DNA of 34,462 nucleotides from an uncultured bacterium (GTDB lineage Bacteria; Patescibacteriota; Minisyncoccia; Phycocordibacterales; Phycocordibacteraceae): NCBI GenBank assembly GCA_938008595.1, contig CALLKD010000124.1, positions 1 through 34,462 of the forward strand. The letters run 5' to 3'. Position 1 is the first letter of the stretch. Each line of letters starts with the position of its first letter. The notes under the pieces were generated by a model. That model ran no database searches. It was not told the DNA's origin and saw only the letters and a list, made by a program, of their open reading frames with translations. The position numbers and the translations under genes are program-made. Shown here in pieces: positions 24,750 to 32,810 of the stretch.

Positions 24750-24947
24750 ATGAAAATGTGCATTCACTGTGGCCACAGTGTCGGTCAAGGCAACCAACAC
24801 CGCAAGGGGCAGTGCCCGCCGCCGCCGAATGCCGAAAACCGCCGGGCGCGGAAGAAGGCTGCGAGCTGGAAGAATCGTGCGACGGCACCGGTTCTGCGCG
24901 GTGCGCCCGTCGCCGGCACGGGCAAGGTTGCGCGTTCGGCAGACTAG
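24750..24947 (+). CDS. Small basic zinc-finger-like protein
   Basis: A 65-aa protein. An N-terminal MCIHCGHSVGQGNQH...GQC pattern looks like a single Cys/His zinc knuckle, followed by a Pro-rich turn and a basic, Ala/Arg-rich tail that could bind nucleic acid. The start is set by GGGGAGAG (24738-24745), one of the few strong Shine-Dalgarno sites in the window. The coding part is markedly richer in G+C than its neighbours, so recent acquisition is possible. It is flanked by its own promoter and a terminator-like structure. No family is recognised. Confidence 0.65.
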   Translation: MKMCIHCGHSVGQGNQHRKGQCPPPPNAENRRARKKAASWKNRATAPVLRGAPVAGTGKVARSAD

Positions 24948-24954
24948 CCGCCAT

Positions 24955-25003
24955 CGCGCAAGACAGGAGAACCGCTCCTTGTCTTGTGCGGGGGCGGTTT
25001 TCT
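24955..25003 (+). terminator. Terminator with two competing hairpins
   Basis: Hairpin A pairs 24955-24969 with 24975-24990 (one bulge, one G-U). Hairpin B pairs 24970-24978 with 24990-24999 and is followed by TTTTC. The arms overlap, so A and B exclude each other, as in attenuators. At minimum it ends the small zinc-finger gene. Confidence 0.65.
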
Positions 25004-25039
25004 ATTTCCCAATACTCAACACACTGCAGGTGCTTCACC

Positions 25040-25048
25040 TGCTATACT
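25040..25048 (+). promoter_or_regulatory. Extended -10 promoter
   Basis: TGC-TATACT ends 7 nt before ATG 25056, predicting a leaderless mRNA for the actin-fold-like gene. Confidence 0.7.
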
Positions 25049-25055
25049 TTTTCAC

Positions 25056-26216
25056 ATGTGGTTCTTTCGTACACGCACTATTTCAAGCATTGCAGTAATT
25101 GATATTCAATCTGCATCGGTAGGTGTTGCATACGTATATTTTTCAAACGATGGTGTTCGCTCCATGTGCTACTCACTTCGTGTTCCACTTGAGCATAGGG
25201 CAGGAGAGTCTGAGGAAGCGGCACTCGAGCGAGCTCTGCATGCTGCACTAGCACAGCTTGCTACTGAAGGCTCTCCAATCCTCCACCAGCACACAGGAAG
25301 TGGGCGTGTAGATAGAGTCATTGTTAGCGTCTCTGCTCCTTGGCAGGAGACTGTAGTACAAAGCTATACAGAAACATACCCACGACCACGGACCATATCC
25401 AAGGTAATGCTTGAGATTTCAACACGAGATGCAAGAGCCCTGAAGGAGGGAAGTGAGCTCATTGATGAGGTGATTCTTTCTGTCTCACTAAATGGCTATG
25501 AAATACCCGTACCGTTTGGCAAACAAGCATCTCGTGTGGAATTCACCGTTCTCACGTCATATATGTCAAAGACTCTCCATGCGACTATTCATGAACAGGT
25601 ACGGAAAACATTTCACATGCATGAGACCTCCCTCATTTCATTTGCCCCCGTTGTCTTTGTTGCGCTTCGCGATATGTATCCATTTGAAAAGGATTTTATT
25701 GTACTGAGCGTGTCAGACACGGCAACCGATGTTGCACAAAGTCGTGCAAATGTACTAGTTGCAACAGGAACAATTCCTCATGGTGTGTGTAATTTCCTTG
25801 AGGCAGGAAGAGTTGCTGAAAGAAGTGCAATTCAAAGTATAGAAGACGAAGGTCCTGAGACTCTTACTGACCTACGGAACCCACTACGTAACGCAGTATT
25901 TGCCACACAACCACGAACACTAGAGCAGGAATGGATTGAGGAAGTTAAAACCCTACTAGAGGGATTCTCACGTACTATATTCCTACCTAAGACGGTATTT
26001 CTTATTGCAGAGAGTGGTGCGCGCGACTATATAGCACGCACACTACTGCACTCATCTGCACGAGAGCTTTGGATTACCAGTACTGGCCCCACCATCATTC
26101 CTCTTACACCGGGGGCGCTTGAGAAGCATATTCACTTTGAGCAAACCAAGCCCGACATTAGTCTTGCCATGATCTCGCTCTATGACGAAAAGAGGTTTTC
26201 TGCGTTTGGGGAGTAG
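25056..26216 (+). CDS. Conserved protein, possible actin-fold (FtsA/PilM-like)
   Basis: A 386-aa soluble protein. The N-terminal ISSIAVIDIQSASVGVAYV resembles the phosphate-1 strand-turn-strand of actin-like ATPases. The middle (DFIVLSVSDTATDVAQ) is in the right place for a phosphate-2-like strand, but the glycines are poor. FtsA/PilM-type proteins of this appearance occur near baseplate-J-like genes in Patescibacteria (from memory, not searched). The frame begins at 24984 in the terminator, so ATG 25056 after the -10 is used. The nearest downstream plus-strand gene is the baseplate-J-like one at 27320; an orphan minus-strand gene separates them. ATPase activity is uncertain. Confidence 0.6.
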   Translation: MWFFRTRTISSIAVIDIQSASVGVAYVYFSNDGVRSMCYSLRVPLEHRAGESEEAALERALHAALAQLATEGSPILHQHTGSGRVDRVIVSVSAPWQETVVQSYTETYPRPRTISKVMLEISTRDARALKEGSELIDEVILSVSLNGYEIPVPFGKQASRVEFTVLTSYMSKTLHATIHEQVRKTFHMHETSLISFAPVVFVALRDMYPFEKDFIVLSVSDTATDVAQSRANVLVATGTIPHGVCNFLEAGRVAERSAIQSIEDEGPETLTDLRNPLRNAVFATQPRTLEQEWIEEVKTLLEGFSRTIFLPKTVFLIAESGARDYIARTLLHSSARELWITSTGPTIIPLTPGALEKHIHFEQTKPDISLAMISLYDEKRFSAFGE

Positions 26217-26232
26217 TAACAGCAAAGGAAAA

Positions 26233-26275
26233 GCCCAGGGAATGTGCATCCCTGGGCCAGTTTGTTAGTTTTATT
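26233..26275 (+). terminator. Intrinsic terminator
   Basis: A perfect 9-bp GC-rich stem (26233-26241 with 26249-26257), 7-nt loop, followed by TTTGTTAGTTTTATTTT. It ends the actin-fold-like gene. The opposite gene's stop at 26276 adjoins it. Confidence 0.9.
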
Positions 26276-27088
26276 TTACCTAACCAGTATTTCACCTCCT
26301 GCATTCACGTATGCGTGGGCAAATATTTTCCACACCTCGTCCGGCAGTGTGTCTTTTTGGGCGATCCATACTTGAAGCGCGCGCACCTTCGTCGGAACAG
26401 ACTGTCGTATCGCTTGGAGTACCATTTTGATGTCATCGCGTGGCAACTCGAAGCGATCGAAACCATACGTGTCGAGACGATGCTTTTCTTTATAATCACG
26501 AATTGCCCTGGTGACCTCAGGTGCCTTCTTGCGAAAGAACTCCGTATTTGCTGACGCAAGCAAGAAATTGAAGGCACGCAAACCCGTTTCGTCATGCAGA
26601 CCATTCCACAGACTCGAGGCAGCAATTTTAATCACTTTATTCTTTAACAGTGGTAGTGGATCTCTGAGAGTAAAGCCAACAAAACCATTTGTGCGCTCTT
26701 CCCAATAATCTCCTTTATATAGTGGTAAGGACCAATAAACAGATTCAAGCCATGTCAGGAACTGTAATTTTTCTTTGCGAACTTTTGCGGAATGTTCTTC
26801 CGGGCTGGTTTTTGCTGCAAAGGGGGAGGTTCTCTCTGCGGGAACCGTGAAGAAATAGACAGCCTGGATGGCATCGCACGCCGCCTTGTCATTCTGGCTC
26901 CGCGCCAACAGCACGAACACGGCTTTAAGCATCTCGACTTTCTGCCGTGCGGATAGTTTTGGAAGCAGCTCCAGAGATAGCACCTCTGCGAGCGAGAGCT
27001 CTCTCAGAGCACTCTTCGAAGTGACTCCCTCGAGTGGGCTTTCATAGCCGACACCTGCGTACTTTCCTTCAATGTCCAAATTTGTCAC
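26276..27088 (-). CDS. Orphan hypothetical protein
   Basis: A 270-aa soluble, mostly helical protein with no signal peptide or membrane segment and no motif I recognise. Charged segments alternate with hydrophobic ones (for example LSLAEVLSLELLPKLSARQKVEML). The start is GTG 27088, preceded by GGAAGGA about 8 nt upstream, a real Shine-Dalgarno in a region where neighbours have none. It lies alone, on the opposite strand, between two genes that look like a conserved pair, so I infer insertion. Bounded on the 3' side by a strong terminator. Confidence 0.65.
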   Translation of the reverse strand: MTNLDIEGKYAGVGYESPLEGVTSKSALRELSLAEVLSLELLPKLSARQKVEMLKAVFVLLARSQNDKAACDAIQAVYFFTVPAERTSPFAAKTSPEEHSAKVRKEKLQFLTWLESVYWSLPLYKGDYWEERTNGFVGFTLRDPLPLLKNKVIKIAASSLWNGLHDETGLRAFNFLLASANTEFFRKKAPEVTRAIRDYKEKHRLDTYGFDRFELPRDDIKMVLQAIRQSVPTKVRALQVWIAQKDTLPDEVWKIFAHAYVNAGGEILVR

Positions 27089-27319
27089 GTTCCATTCCTT
27101 CCATAGAGGAATCGTCTAGACACACCCCGTGGGGTTGTGTGTTCGACCACCAGCTGGCGTACCAGCCCTTCAACTATGTCAAAACGTAGATATTCGTCAA
27201 ATAAGTGTTCCCGCACGAAAACTTACTATACCCAACCCACGTCTGGAGCATAGAAAACAGGGGTAATAATAGGTATACTTACCGTATACACTGGCGGGCC
27301 ATAATCTTTTAATTATTAT
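27089..27319. other. Intergenic region with hairpins and divergent promoters
   Basis: 231 bp between the orphan gene and the baseplate-J-like gene. It holds a stem ACACACCCC/GGGGTTGTGT (27120-27142), a short dyad GCTGG/CCAGC (27153-27166), TTGACA on the minus strand (27182-27177, no fitting -10 found), and two -10-like TATACT/TATACA motifs (27274-27279, about 27286-27291). No gene was found. Confidence 0.4.
27308..27313 (+). promoter_or_regulatory. -10 of baseplate-J-like gene
   Basis: TTTAAT (5 of 6 positions) ends 6 nt before ATG 27320, in the leaderless position. The TATACT at 27274 could be an alternative promoter with a longer leader. Confidence 0.45.
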
Positions 27320-28582
27320 ATGAGCAAAACAATTACTGACATTATTCCTCCCTCACGACGACGTACGTTTGAAGAGACCCTTGATTCAGAAGTTGAAACT
27401 CCCACCCGCTACAGCATGCCTCCAACACCCCTTAAAGATGGTCCTATCCCTTCTCGCAGGAAACATTTTCCATATGGCACTGCCATAGTAGCGCTCCTTT
27501 TAATTACTGGCTCAGTAATACTTCTAGCGAGCTTTGCAAATGCAAAGGTGACCGTAACACCAAACTCAAAGAGTGCTACGCTTGCTGAGCAATTCACCGC
27601 TACCTTTGGTACTGGCGACTTTCAGTACCAGATTATTACCGTCACAAAGACCGTAAGTGCACCAGTGCCTTCAGAGACCACAGAAACGGTAAATGACCCT
27701 TCTCATGGGACGATTGTGATATCAAACACCCAGGCAAGCCCGCAAACACTTATTAAAAACACTCGATTTGAGAGCACTGACGGGCATATCTTCCGCATCC
27801 ATGACGGCATTGTTGTGCCAGCAGGAAGTGAGACAAAGCCAGGTACTGTTTCAGTAGTTGCCTATGCTGACATGGGAGGTGACGGCTACAATATTGGCCC
27901 GAGCACCTTCACACTACCAGGACTTAAGGGATCAAAGATGTTTACACAGGTAACGGCAAAGTCTGACGCACCAATGGCGGGTGGATTCTCTGGCACACGT
28001 GCATCAGTAAGTCAGGCAACACGAGATACACAAAATGCAGAAAGTAAGAAGGCCCTTGATACACAGCTGTTGGAAGAGGCGAAGAGTAAGCTTCCTGAGG
28101 GCTATGTAATTATCCCTGGCAGCACCTTTACCAAGTACCTACCGCAGACTGATACTGCAGGCACAAAGGCAGGGCAGGTGAATGTAAACCTGCAGGGTAC
28201 CCTCACTGCCATTGCGTTCTCAAATGGGGCACTTGCTAAGGTGGTGGCATCTAAGACCGTTGGCACCTACAACTACGAGCCAGTACACCTATTAGAGCCT
28301 GAAAAGCTTACCGTTATTCCACAGGATGCAAATACCATTCCAGACGGAACTGCGCCATTTACCTTTACCCTAAAGGGCGAAACTCAGGTGGTCTGGGACA
28401 TGGATAGCAGTAAAATAACCGCCGCGATTGCTGGAAAGACCAAGGATTCTGCGAAAACCATCCTGCTCAGCCTTCATGAAATCGATCATGCTGTCCTTGA
28501 AGTGCGCCCATTCTGGAAACAGTCGTTCCCAACTGACCCCTCAGACATCACGGTTATCGTGGCAGACCCTGAAACCCGCTAA
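27320..28582 (+). CDS. Membrane-anchored baseplate-J-like protein
   Basis: A 420-aa protein with a cytoplasmic N-terminus of about 50 residues, one membrane helix (about res 54-74, AIVALLLITGSVILLASF) and a long external beta-rich domain. The domain contains SHGTIVISNTQASPQTLIKNTRFESTDG, then VPAGSE and ADMGGDGYNIGPSTF, the pattern of baseplate J/gp47-type proteins. In Patescibacteria such anchored proteins are widespread; the function is unknown and may relate to cell envelope appendages. ATG 27320 is chosen for the -10 6 nt upstream. infA follows after 48 nt with its own promoter. Confidence 0.75.
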   Translation: MSKTITDIIPPSRRRTFEETLDSEVETPTRYSMPPTPLKDGPIPSRRKHFPYGTAIVALLLITGSVILLASFANAKVTVTPNSKSATLAEQFTATFGTGDFQYQIITVTKTVSAPVPSETTETVNDPSHGTIVISNTQASPQTLIKNTRFESTDGHIFRIHDGIVVPAGSETKPGTVSVVAYADMGGDGYNIGPSTFTLPGLKGSKMFTQVTAKSDAPMAGGFSGTRASVSQATRDTQNAESKKALDTQLLEEAKSKLPEGYVIIPGSTFTKYLPQTDTAGTKAGQVNVNLQGTLTAIAFSNGALAKVVASKTVGTYNYEPVHLLEPEKLTVIPQDANTIPDGTAPFTFTLKGETQVVWDMDSSKITAAIAGKTKDSAKTILLSLHEIDHAVLEVRPFWKQSFPTDPSDITVIVADPETR

Positions 28583-28590
28583 TACTGCGG

Positions 28591-28619
28591 TTGACGGGTA
28601 TATAGGTATTTGCTATTAT
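28591..28619 (+). promoter_or_regulatory. Promoter of the infA-ribosomal operon
   Basis: TTGACG (28591-28596), 17 nt ending in TGC, then TATTAT (28614-28619). Predicted start near 28626, 5 nt before ATG 28631. Confidence 0.85.
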
Positions 28620-28630
28620 CACTAGGTCAC

Positions 28631-28843
28631 ATGGAGGAACCCGTATCAGAAACAATAGGCACCGTTGAAGAAGTGCTTCCTAATTCGTTGTTTCGTGTAC
28701 GTATGCCTACGGGTGAACTTTTGCTAACCTACCTCGCGGGCAAAATGCGTCTTCACCGCATCCGCGTTCTGGTGGGCGATAGGGTCGAGCTTGTGCTTGA
28801 ACCCTACGGCGGCAAGGCTCGCATCGTGAGACGTCTTTCCTAG
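28631..28843 (+). CDS. infA: Translation initiation factor IF-1
   Basis: A 70-aa OB-fold protein that occupies the ribosomal A site during initiation. ETIGTVEEVLPNSLFRVRM, LAGKMRLHRIRVLVGDRVELVLEPY and ARIVRR are the family blocks. The frame opens at 28610, but ATG 28631 follows the promoter and starts the conserved part. It heads the operon with rpmJ 14 nt downstream. There is no Shine-Dalgarno. Confidence 0.97.
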   Translation: MEEPVSETIGTVEEVLPNSLFRVRMPTGELLLTYLAGKMRLHRIRVLVGDRVELVLEPYGGKARIVRRLS

Positions 28844-28857
28844 GAAAGTAACAATAT

Positions 28858-28974
28858 ATGAAAGTACGCGCATCCATTAAAATACAACAGCCAGGAGATA
28901 TCATTGTCCGCCGTCGCGGAGTACTGTATCGTATTAATAAGCTAAAGCCGCGTCGTAAGGCGCGCCAAGGATAA
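28858..28974 (+). CDS. rpmJ: 50S ribosomal protein L36, cysteine-free
   Basis: A 38-aa protein. MKVRASIK at the start and KPRRKARQG at the end match L36. The zinc-ribbon cysteines and His of ordinary L36 (CxxC...C...H) are all absent; the middle reads [19 protein letters not shown]. This is the zinc-independent form. It sits in its usual place between infA and rpsM. Confidence 0.93.
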   Translation: MKVRASIKIQQPGDIIVRRRGVLYRINKLKPRRKARQG

Positions 28975-29016
28975 TTCCTTGAGTGTACGTAATTAAGAAT
29001 TTAACCAGTCATTATC

Positions 29017-29397
29017 ATGCGTATCGCCGGTGTCACACTTCCAGATAAAAAGCAGTTGGCCTATTCATTGCCGCTGATTTTTGGCATTGGTCCTACACGT
29101 GCAAAGGACATTTTGCGAGAGGCAAAGATTGATTTTACAAAGAAGGGTTCAGATCTTACACCAGAAGAGGAGCAGTCAATTCGTCTATTGGCTGAGGCGT
29201 ACACCATTGAGGGTGAACTTCGTCGTGAGATTGGACAGAACGTGAAGCGTCTTAAGGATATCCGTTCAGAGCGCGGTATTCGTCACGAGCGCCGTCTTCC
29301 TGTTCGTCGACAGCGCACGAAGACAAACTCTCGTACGGTTCGTGGTAACTCACGTAAGACGATGGGTTCTGGTCGCCGCACACTCGAGAAGACATAA
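29017..29397 (+). CDS. rpsM: 30S ribosomal protein S13
   Basis: A 126-aa head protein contacting the 50S subunit and P-site tRNA. MRIAGVTLPDKKQLAYSL, GIGPTRAKDIL and the basic tail RGIRHERRLPVRRQRTKTN are diagnostic. Normal length. No Shine-Dalgarno precedes the ATG. Third gene of the operon. Confidence 0.98.
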   Translation: MRIAGVTLPDKKQLAYSLPLIFGIGPTRAKDILREAKIDFTKKGSDLTPEEEQSIRLLAEAYTIEGELRREIGQNVKRLKDIRSERGIRHERRLPVRRQRTKTNSRTVRGNSRKTMGSGRRTLEKT

Positions 29398-29423
29398 TTT
29401 AATTTTCAGCATACTACTAGCCT

Positions 29424-29858
29424 ATGGGTAAGAAACGCATCATCAAGAAGTCAGGAAAAGGTCTGGATCAGGGTCGTAAAGACCGTGCTCTTTCAAAGGC
29501 CGTTAAAAAGCGCATTGATCGTGGTGTTCTTCACGTGGAAGCTACATTCAACAACACTAAGGTTGTGCTTACTGACGAAAAGGGTAATGCAATTATCACG
29601 TCTTCAGCGGGTGCACTTGGATTCTCTGGTGCTCGCAAGTCTACTCCGTACGCAGCAACAAAGGTTGGTGAGCTAATCGGTGAGAAGGCTACTATCATTG
29701 GCGTAAAGGAAGCTACGGTTGTTATTCGCGGTGCTGGTGCTGGACGTGAAAGTGCGCTCCGTGGATTCTCTTCAAAGGGTATTCAGATCCGCAGCATCAA
29801 GGATGCAACTCCTGTTCCTCACAACGGACCTCGTGCACCTAAGGCTCGACGCGTATAG
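29424..29858 (+). CDS. rpsK: 30S ribosomal protein S11
   Basis: A 144-aa platform protein. VLHVEATFNNTKVVLTDEKGNAI, SSAGALGFSGARKSTPYAA, and the C-terminal PVPHNGPRAPKARRV are diagnostic. A basic N-terminal extension (about res 1-28) is slightly longer than in E. coli. Operon gene, 26 nt after rpsM, no Shine-Dalgarno. Confidence 0.98.
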   Translation: MGKKRIIKKSGKGLDQGRKDRALSKAVKKRIDRGVLHVEATFNNTKVVLTDEKGNAIITSSAGALGFSGARKSTPYAATKVGELIGEKATIIGVKEATVVIRGAGAGRESALRGFSSKGIQIRSIKDATPVPHNGPRAPKARRV

Positions 29859-29877
29859 CCCTTAATACTTTTTTACT

Positions 29878-30498
29878 ATGAAAACTGGACCAAAATACAA
29901 GATTGCAAAGCGACTCGGCGCTTCTGTGTTTGAAAAAACACAGACACAGAAGTTTGCTCTTGCAATGGAGCGAAAGTCAAACAACAAGAGTCGTGGACGA
30001 GGACGTGGACCTACCGAATACGGTAAGCAGCTCCTCGAGAAGCAGAAGGTTCGTATGACCTATGGTATCAGCGAGCGTCAGTTTGGACGCTACGTACGTG
30101 AAGCAATGGATTCACATGACAAGTCATCTAATCCAGCTGAGCAGATTCACCGTGCTCTTGAGCTCCGTCTTGATAACGTAGTATATCGCCTAGGATTTAC
30201 TACTACACGCCGTGCAGCACGCCAGATGGTCTCTCATGGACACGTAACAGTGAATGGTCGTAAGACAACTATTCCGTCACGTGTCGTGCACCTTTCTGAC
30301 AAGATTGGTGTTCGTGAGGGAAGTCGTGGAGGTGTTATGTTCCAGAACTTTGCTGAGCGTGCTCAGGATCGTTCAGTACCATCGTGGCTAACGCTTGATG
30401 CAAAGGCCATGGTGGGAGGACTAGAACACCTTCCAACAATGGAGAGTGCTGATCCTGCTGGAGACCTAAGCGTAGTACTTTCGTACTACAGCCGATAG
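29878..30498 (+). CDS. rpsD: 30S ribosomal protein S4
   Basis: A 206-aa primary 16S rRNA-binding protein. The N-terminus has GPKYKIAKRLG and KQKVRMTYGISERQFGRYV. The S4 RNA-binding domain is RLDNVVYRLGFTTTRRAARQMVSHGHVTVNGRK. The N-terminal zinc cysteines found in some S4 proteins are absent. It also acts as operon repressor in other bacteria; no leader structure for this is visible here. Confidence 0.98.
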   Translation: MKTGPKYKIAKRLGASVFEKTQTQKFALAMERKSNNKSRGRGRGPTEYGKQLLEKQKVRMTYGISERQFGRYVREAMDSHDKSSNPAEQIHRALELRLDNVVYRLGFTTTRRAARQMVSHGHVTVNGRKTTIPSRVVHLSDKIGVREGSRGGVMFQNFAERAQDRSVPSWLTLDAKAMVGGLEHLPTMESADPAGDLSVVLSYYSR

Positions 30499-30533
30499 TT
30501 TTTGGCATTATTAAATTACTTTATAAGCTTGGT

Positions 30534-30539
30534 TACAAT
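30534..30539 (+). promoter_or_regulatory. Possible internal -10 before rpoA
   Basis: TACAAT lies 10 nt before ATG 30550, with a start near 30546. The -35 is weak. It could add transcription of rpoA and distal genes. Confidence 0.45.
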
Positions 30540-30549
30540 TGATTGAGTT

Positions 30550-31506
30550 ATGGAAAACCACGTCACACTACCGTCAAAGCCTCGTGTTGTTTCTGAAGAA
30601 GGAACACAGGGTATTTATGAAATTGACTCACTCTACCCAGGGTACGGTCACACACTCGGCAATTCACTTCGCCGTATTATTCTTTCTTCACTTTCAGGTG
30701 CAACTATTACATCGGTTAAGATTGAAGATGTTTCTCATGAATTCGCTACCATCGAAGGGGTACGCGAGTCCGTAATGGAGATTCTCCTTAACCTAAAGCG
30801 TGTACACTTCACGCTGCATGGTGACGAAGCACAAACTATTCGTCTTTCTGTTAAGGGACCTAAGCAGGTTACTGCAGCAGACTTTAGTCTTCCAACACAG
30901 GTTGGTATTGCAAACCCAACACAGCACATCGCTGATATTTCTGGAAAGATCTCATTTGAGCTTGAGGCTACTATTGAGCGTGGTCTTGGATACGTACCAC
31001 GTGAAGTGCTTACTCGTGAGAAGGTAGACATTGGTGTTATCGCACTTGATGCAACCTTTACGCCAATTCGTCGTGCAAACTACGAAGTTGAGAACATGCG
31101 CGTCGGTGATCGTACTGATTACAACCGTCTTCGCATCTTGATTGAAACTAACGGAACAATTGCTCCTCGTGAGGCACTTGAGAAGTCTATTGAAATCATG
31201 ATTCACCAGCTTAAGTCAGTAGTTGGTTTCCAGGAGGAGCCAATTGCAGGACACGGCGTTGCTCGTGTATCTGACACTGCTTCTGAATCACCTGCAGCTA
31301 AGGACCCTAGCAAGCTAAAGGTTGATGAGATTGGTGTTAGTGCTCGTATTACTACTGCACTTGAGGAAGCAGGCATTAAGACTGTTGCCGGTCTAACTCG
31401 AAAGAGCGCTGATGCACTCAAGGAGCTCGATGGTATTGGTGACAAGGCTGTTACTGAAATTGTTGAGGCGCTTGCAGGGTTTGGCCTTGAGCTTAAGGGC
31501 GAATAG
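30550..31506 (+). CDS. rpoA: RNA polymerase alpha subunit
   Basis: A 318-aa protein. The N-terminal assembly domain (res 1-235) has the GYGHTLGNSLRRIILSSL block and TFTPIRRANYEVENMRVG. A variable linker (AVSDTASESPAAKDPSKL) leads to the C-terminal domain (about res 258-318) with the helix-hairpin-helix GIKTVAGLTRKSADAL and ELDGIGDKAVTEIV. Both domains are complete. Standard position after rpsD. Confidence 0.98.
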   Translation: MENHVTLPSKPRVVSEEGTQGIYEIDSLYPGYGHTLGNSLRRIILSSLSGATITSVKIEDVSHEFATIEGVRESVMEILLNLKRVHFTLHGDEAQTIRLSVKGPKQVTAADFSLPTQVGIANPTQHIADISGKISFELEATIERGLGYVPREVLTREKVDIGVIALDATFTPIRRANYEVENMRVGDRTDYNRLRILIETNGTIAPREALEKSIEIMIHQLKSVVGFQEEPIAGHGVARVSDTASESPAAKDPSKLKVDEIGVSARITTALEEAGIKTVAGLTRKSADALKELDGIGDKAVTEIVEALAGFGLELKGE

Positions 31507-31513
31507 CCAGAAT

Positions 31514-31543
31514 TTGGACGTTATCAGAGAATTGTGTTAAAAA
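31514..31543 (+). promoter_or_regulatory. Possible internal promoter before rplQ
   Basis: TTGGAC (31514-31519), 18 nt, then TAAAAA (31538-31543), 6 nt before ATG 31550. The gene could be expressed from a leaderless transcript as well as from the operon. Confidence 0.45.
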
Positions 31544-31549
31544 AGATAT

Positions 31550-31903
31550 ATGCGACACCAGCACAAAGGCCGATCCTTTAACCGTCCCAAAAATCAGCGT
31601 CTAGCGCTGATGCGTTCACTTGCGCGCTCTCTCATAATCCATGAGGGAATTGCAACGACGGAAGCAAAGGCAAAAGAGCTCCGACCATTCATCGAGAAGG
31701 TTATTTCTCATGGTCGTACCGATACGGTAGCTAACCGCCGCCTCGTAGCAGAAAAGCTTGGAAATGATCCAGCTTCAGTAAAGAAGGTTTTTGACTCTCT
31801 TTCACCTCGCTACGTAGAGCGTCCCGGAGGCTACACTCGTATCGTTAAGCGCCCTACAAACGCAGTAAACGCACGTGAGAATGCCTATATCGCCTTTGTG
31901 TAA
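31550..31903 (+). CDS. rplQ: 50S ribosomal protein L17
   Basis: A 117-aa protein near the exit tunnel. MRHQHKGRSFNRPKNQRLALMRSL at the start (partly the usual MRH...GRT..HR), the TTEAKAKELRPFIEKVI helix and the GGYTRIVKR motif with final NAYIAFV are diagnostic. Normal length. Follows rpoA by 43 nt. Confidence 0.97.
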   Translation: MRHQHKGRSFNRPKNQRLALMRSLARSLIIHEGIATTEAKAKELRPFIEKVISHGRTDTVANRRLVAEKLGNDPASVKKVFDSLSPRYVERPGGYTRIVKRPTNAVNARENAYIAFV

Positions 31904-31914
31904 TCTATACGTCT

Positions 31915-32316
31915 ATGAAATCTATTGCTCAAAAAGTCACAAAGCAGCGTACTCTTCAGGGAGTTGATGCTATCGAATACACCGTTGATGCGGCTGGCCG
32001 TACTCTTGGCCGTGTTGCAAGCGATGCTGCGTCAGCGCTTCTTGGAAAGAAGTCTGCTCAGTACGTACAGAACTTTGTTCTTCCTGTTACCGTCACTATT
32101 ACGAACGCATCAAAGCTTTCAATGAGTGAGCGCCGTATTAAGGGTAAGGACTATGTTCACTACACTGGCTACCCAGGAGGCCTTCGCACCACAAGTCTTG
32201 CACAGCTCCGTGACAAGAAGGGAATTGAGGAGGTACTTCGTAAGGCAGTTGATGGAATGATTCCACGCAACAAGCTTCGCAAGGATCGCATGAAGCGTCT
32301 TGTTATAACACTTTAA
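31915..32316 (+). CDS. rplM: 50S ribosomal protein L13
   Basis: A 133-aa early assembly protein. DAAGRTLGRVASDAASALLGK, DYVHYTGYPGGLRTTSL and AVDGMIPRNKLRKDRMKRL are family blocks. The N-terminus is a few residues different from E. coli and a short C-terminal stretch is trimmed. It follows rplQ by 11 nt and pairs with rpsI. Confidence 0.97.
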   Translation: MKSIAQKVTKQRTLQGVDAIEYTVDAAGRTLGRVASDAASALLGKKSAQYVQNFVLPVTVTITNASKLSMSERRIKGKDYVHYTGYPGGLRTTSLAQLRDKKGIEEVLRKAVDGMIPRNKLRKDRMKRLVITL

Positions 32317-32324
32317 TATTTACT

Positions 32325-32729
32325 ATGACCGAAAAGAATCTTCCGTACACACTTGCAATTGGTCGCCGAAAGACGGCAACTGCACGCGTACGCCTAACCC
32401 CCGCTGACAAGACGACTGCGATCGTTAACGGCAAGCCAATTGCTGAGTACTTCAACACAAAGGAGCGCCAGTCTATCCCACAGGACGCACTAGCTCTTGA
32501 TGAGGTAACCGGTACCTACACGATTGAGGCTCGCGTCTCAGGAGGAGGCATTACTGCACAGGCACAGGCTATCCGTATGGGTGTAGCACGTGCACTTACT
32601 GCAATTGAAGCAAACCTTCGTACTCCTCTTAAGTCTGCTGGATTCCTCAAGCGTGACCCTCGCGCAGTAGAGCGCAAGAAGCCAGGACTTCGCAAGGCTC
32701 GCAAGCGACCACAGTGGTCAAAGCGTTAA
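32325..32729 (+). CDS. rpsI: 30S ribosomal protein S9
   Basis: A 134-aa protein whose C-terminal tail reaches the P-site tRNA. AIGRRKTATARVRL, VSGGGITAQAQAIRMGVARAL and the terminal RKKPGLRKARKRPQWSKR are diagnostic. It is the last gene of the operon and is followed by a terminator 8 nt downstream. Confidence 0.98.
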   Translation: MTEKNLPYTLAIGRRKTATARVRLTPADKTTAIVNGKPIAEYFNTKERQSIPQDALALDEVTGTYTIEARVSGGGITAQAQAIRMGVARALTAIEANLRTPLKSAGFLKRDPRAVERKKPGLRKARKRPQWSKR

Positions 32730-32736
32730 TCGCATG

Positions 32737-32772
32737 CAAAAGCTCTTCTTCGGAAGGGCTTTTGACTTTTAT
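32737..32772 (+). terminator. Terminator of the ribosomal operon
   Basis: A 12-bp stem with TTCG loop (32737-32748 with 32753-32764, one wobble), then ACTTTTAT. Its 3' arm overlaps the TTGACT -35 box of the next gene (32762-32767). Confidence 0.88.
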
Positions 32773-32789
32773 ATCTGTGTGCGTACTAT
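32762..32789 (+). promoter_or_regulatory. Promoter of the 36-aa gene
   Basis: TTGACT (32762-32767), 16 nt, then TACTAT (32784-32789). The start is near 32796, so the AGGGAGGA site lies at the very 5' end of the message. Confidence 0.55.
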
Positions 32790-32810
32790 GTGGCGCAGGG
32801 AGGACACAGC

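Noticed and set aside
24685..25102. Several overlapping open frames around the small zinc-finger gene
   Set aside because: They arise from the G+C-rich composition; only the frame from 24750 has a ribosome binding site and a cysteine pattern.
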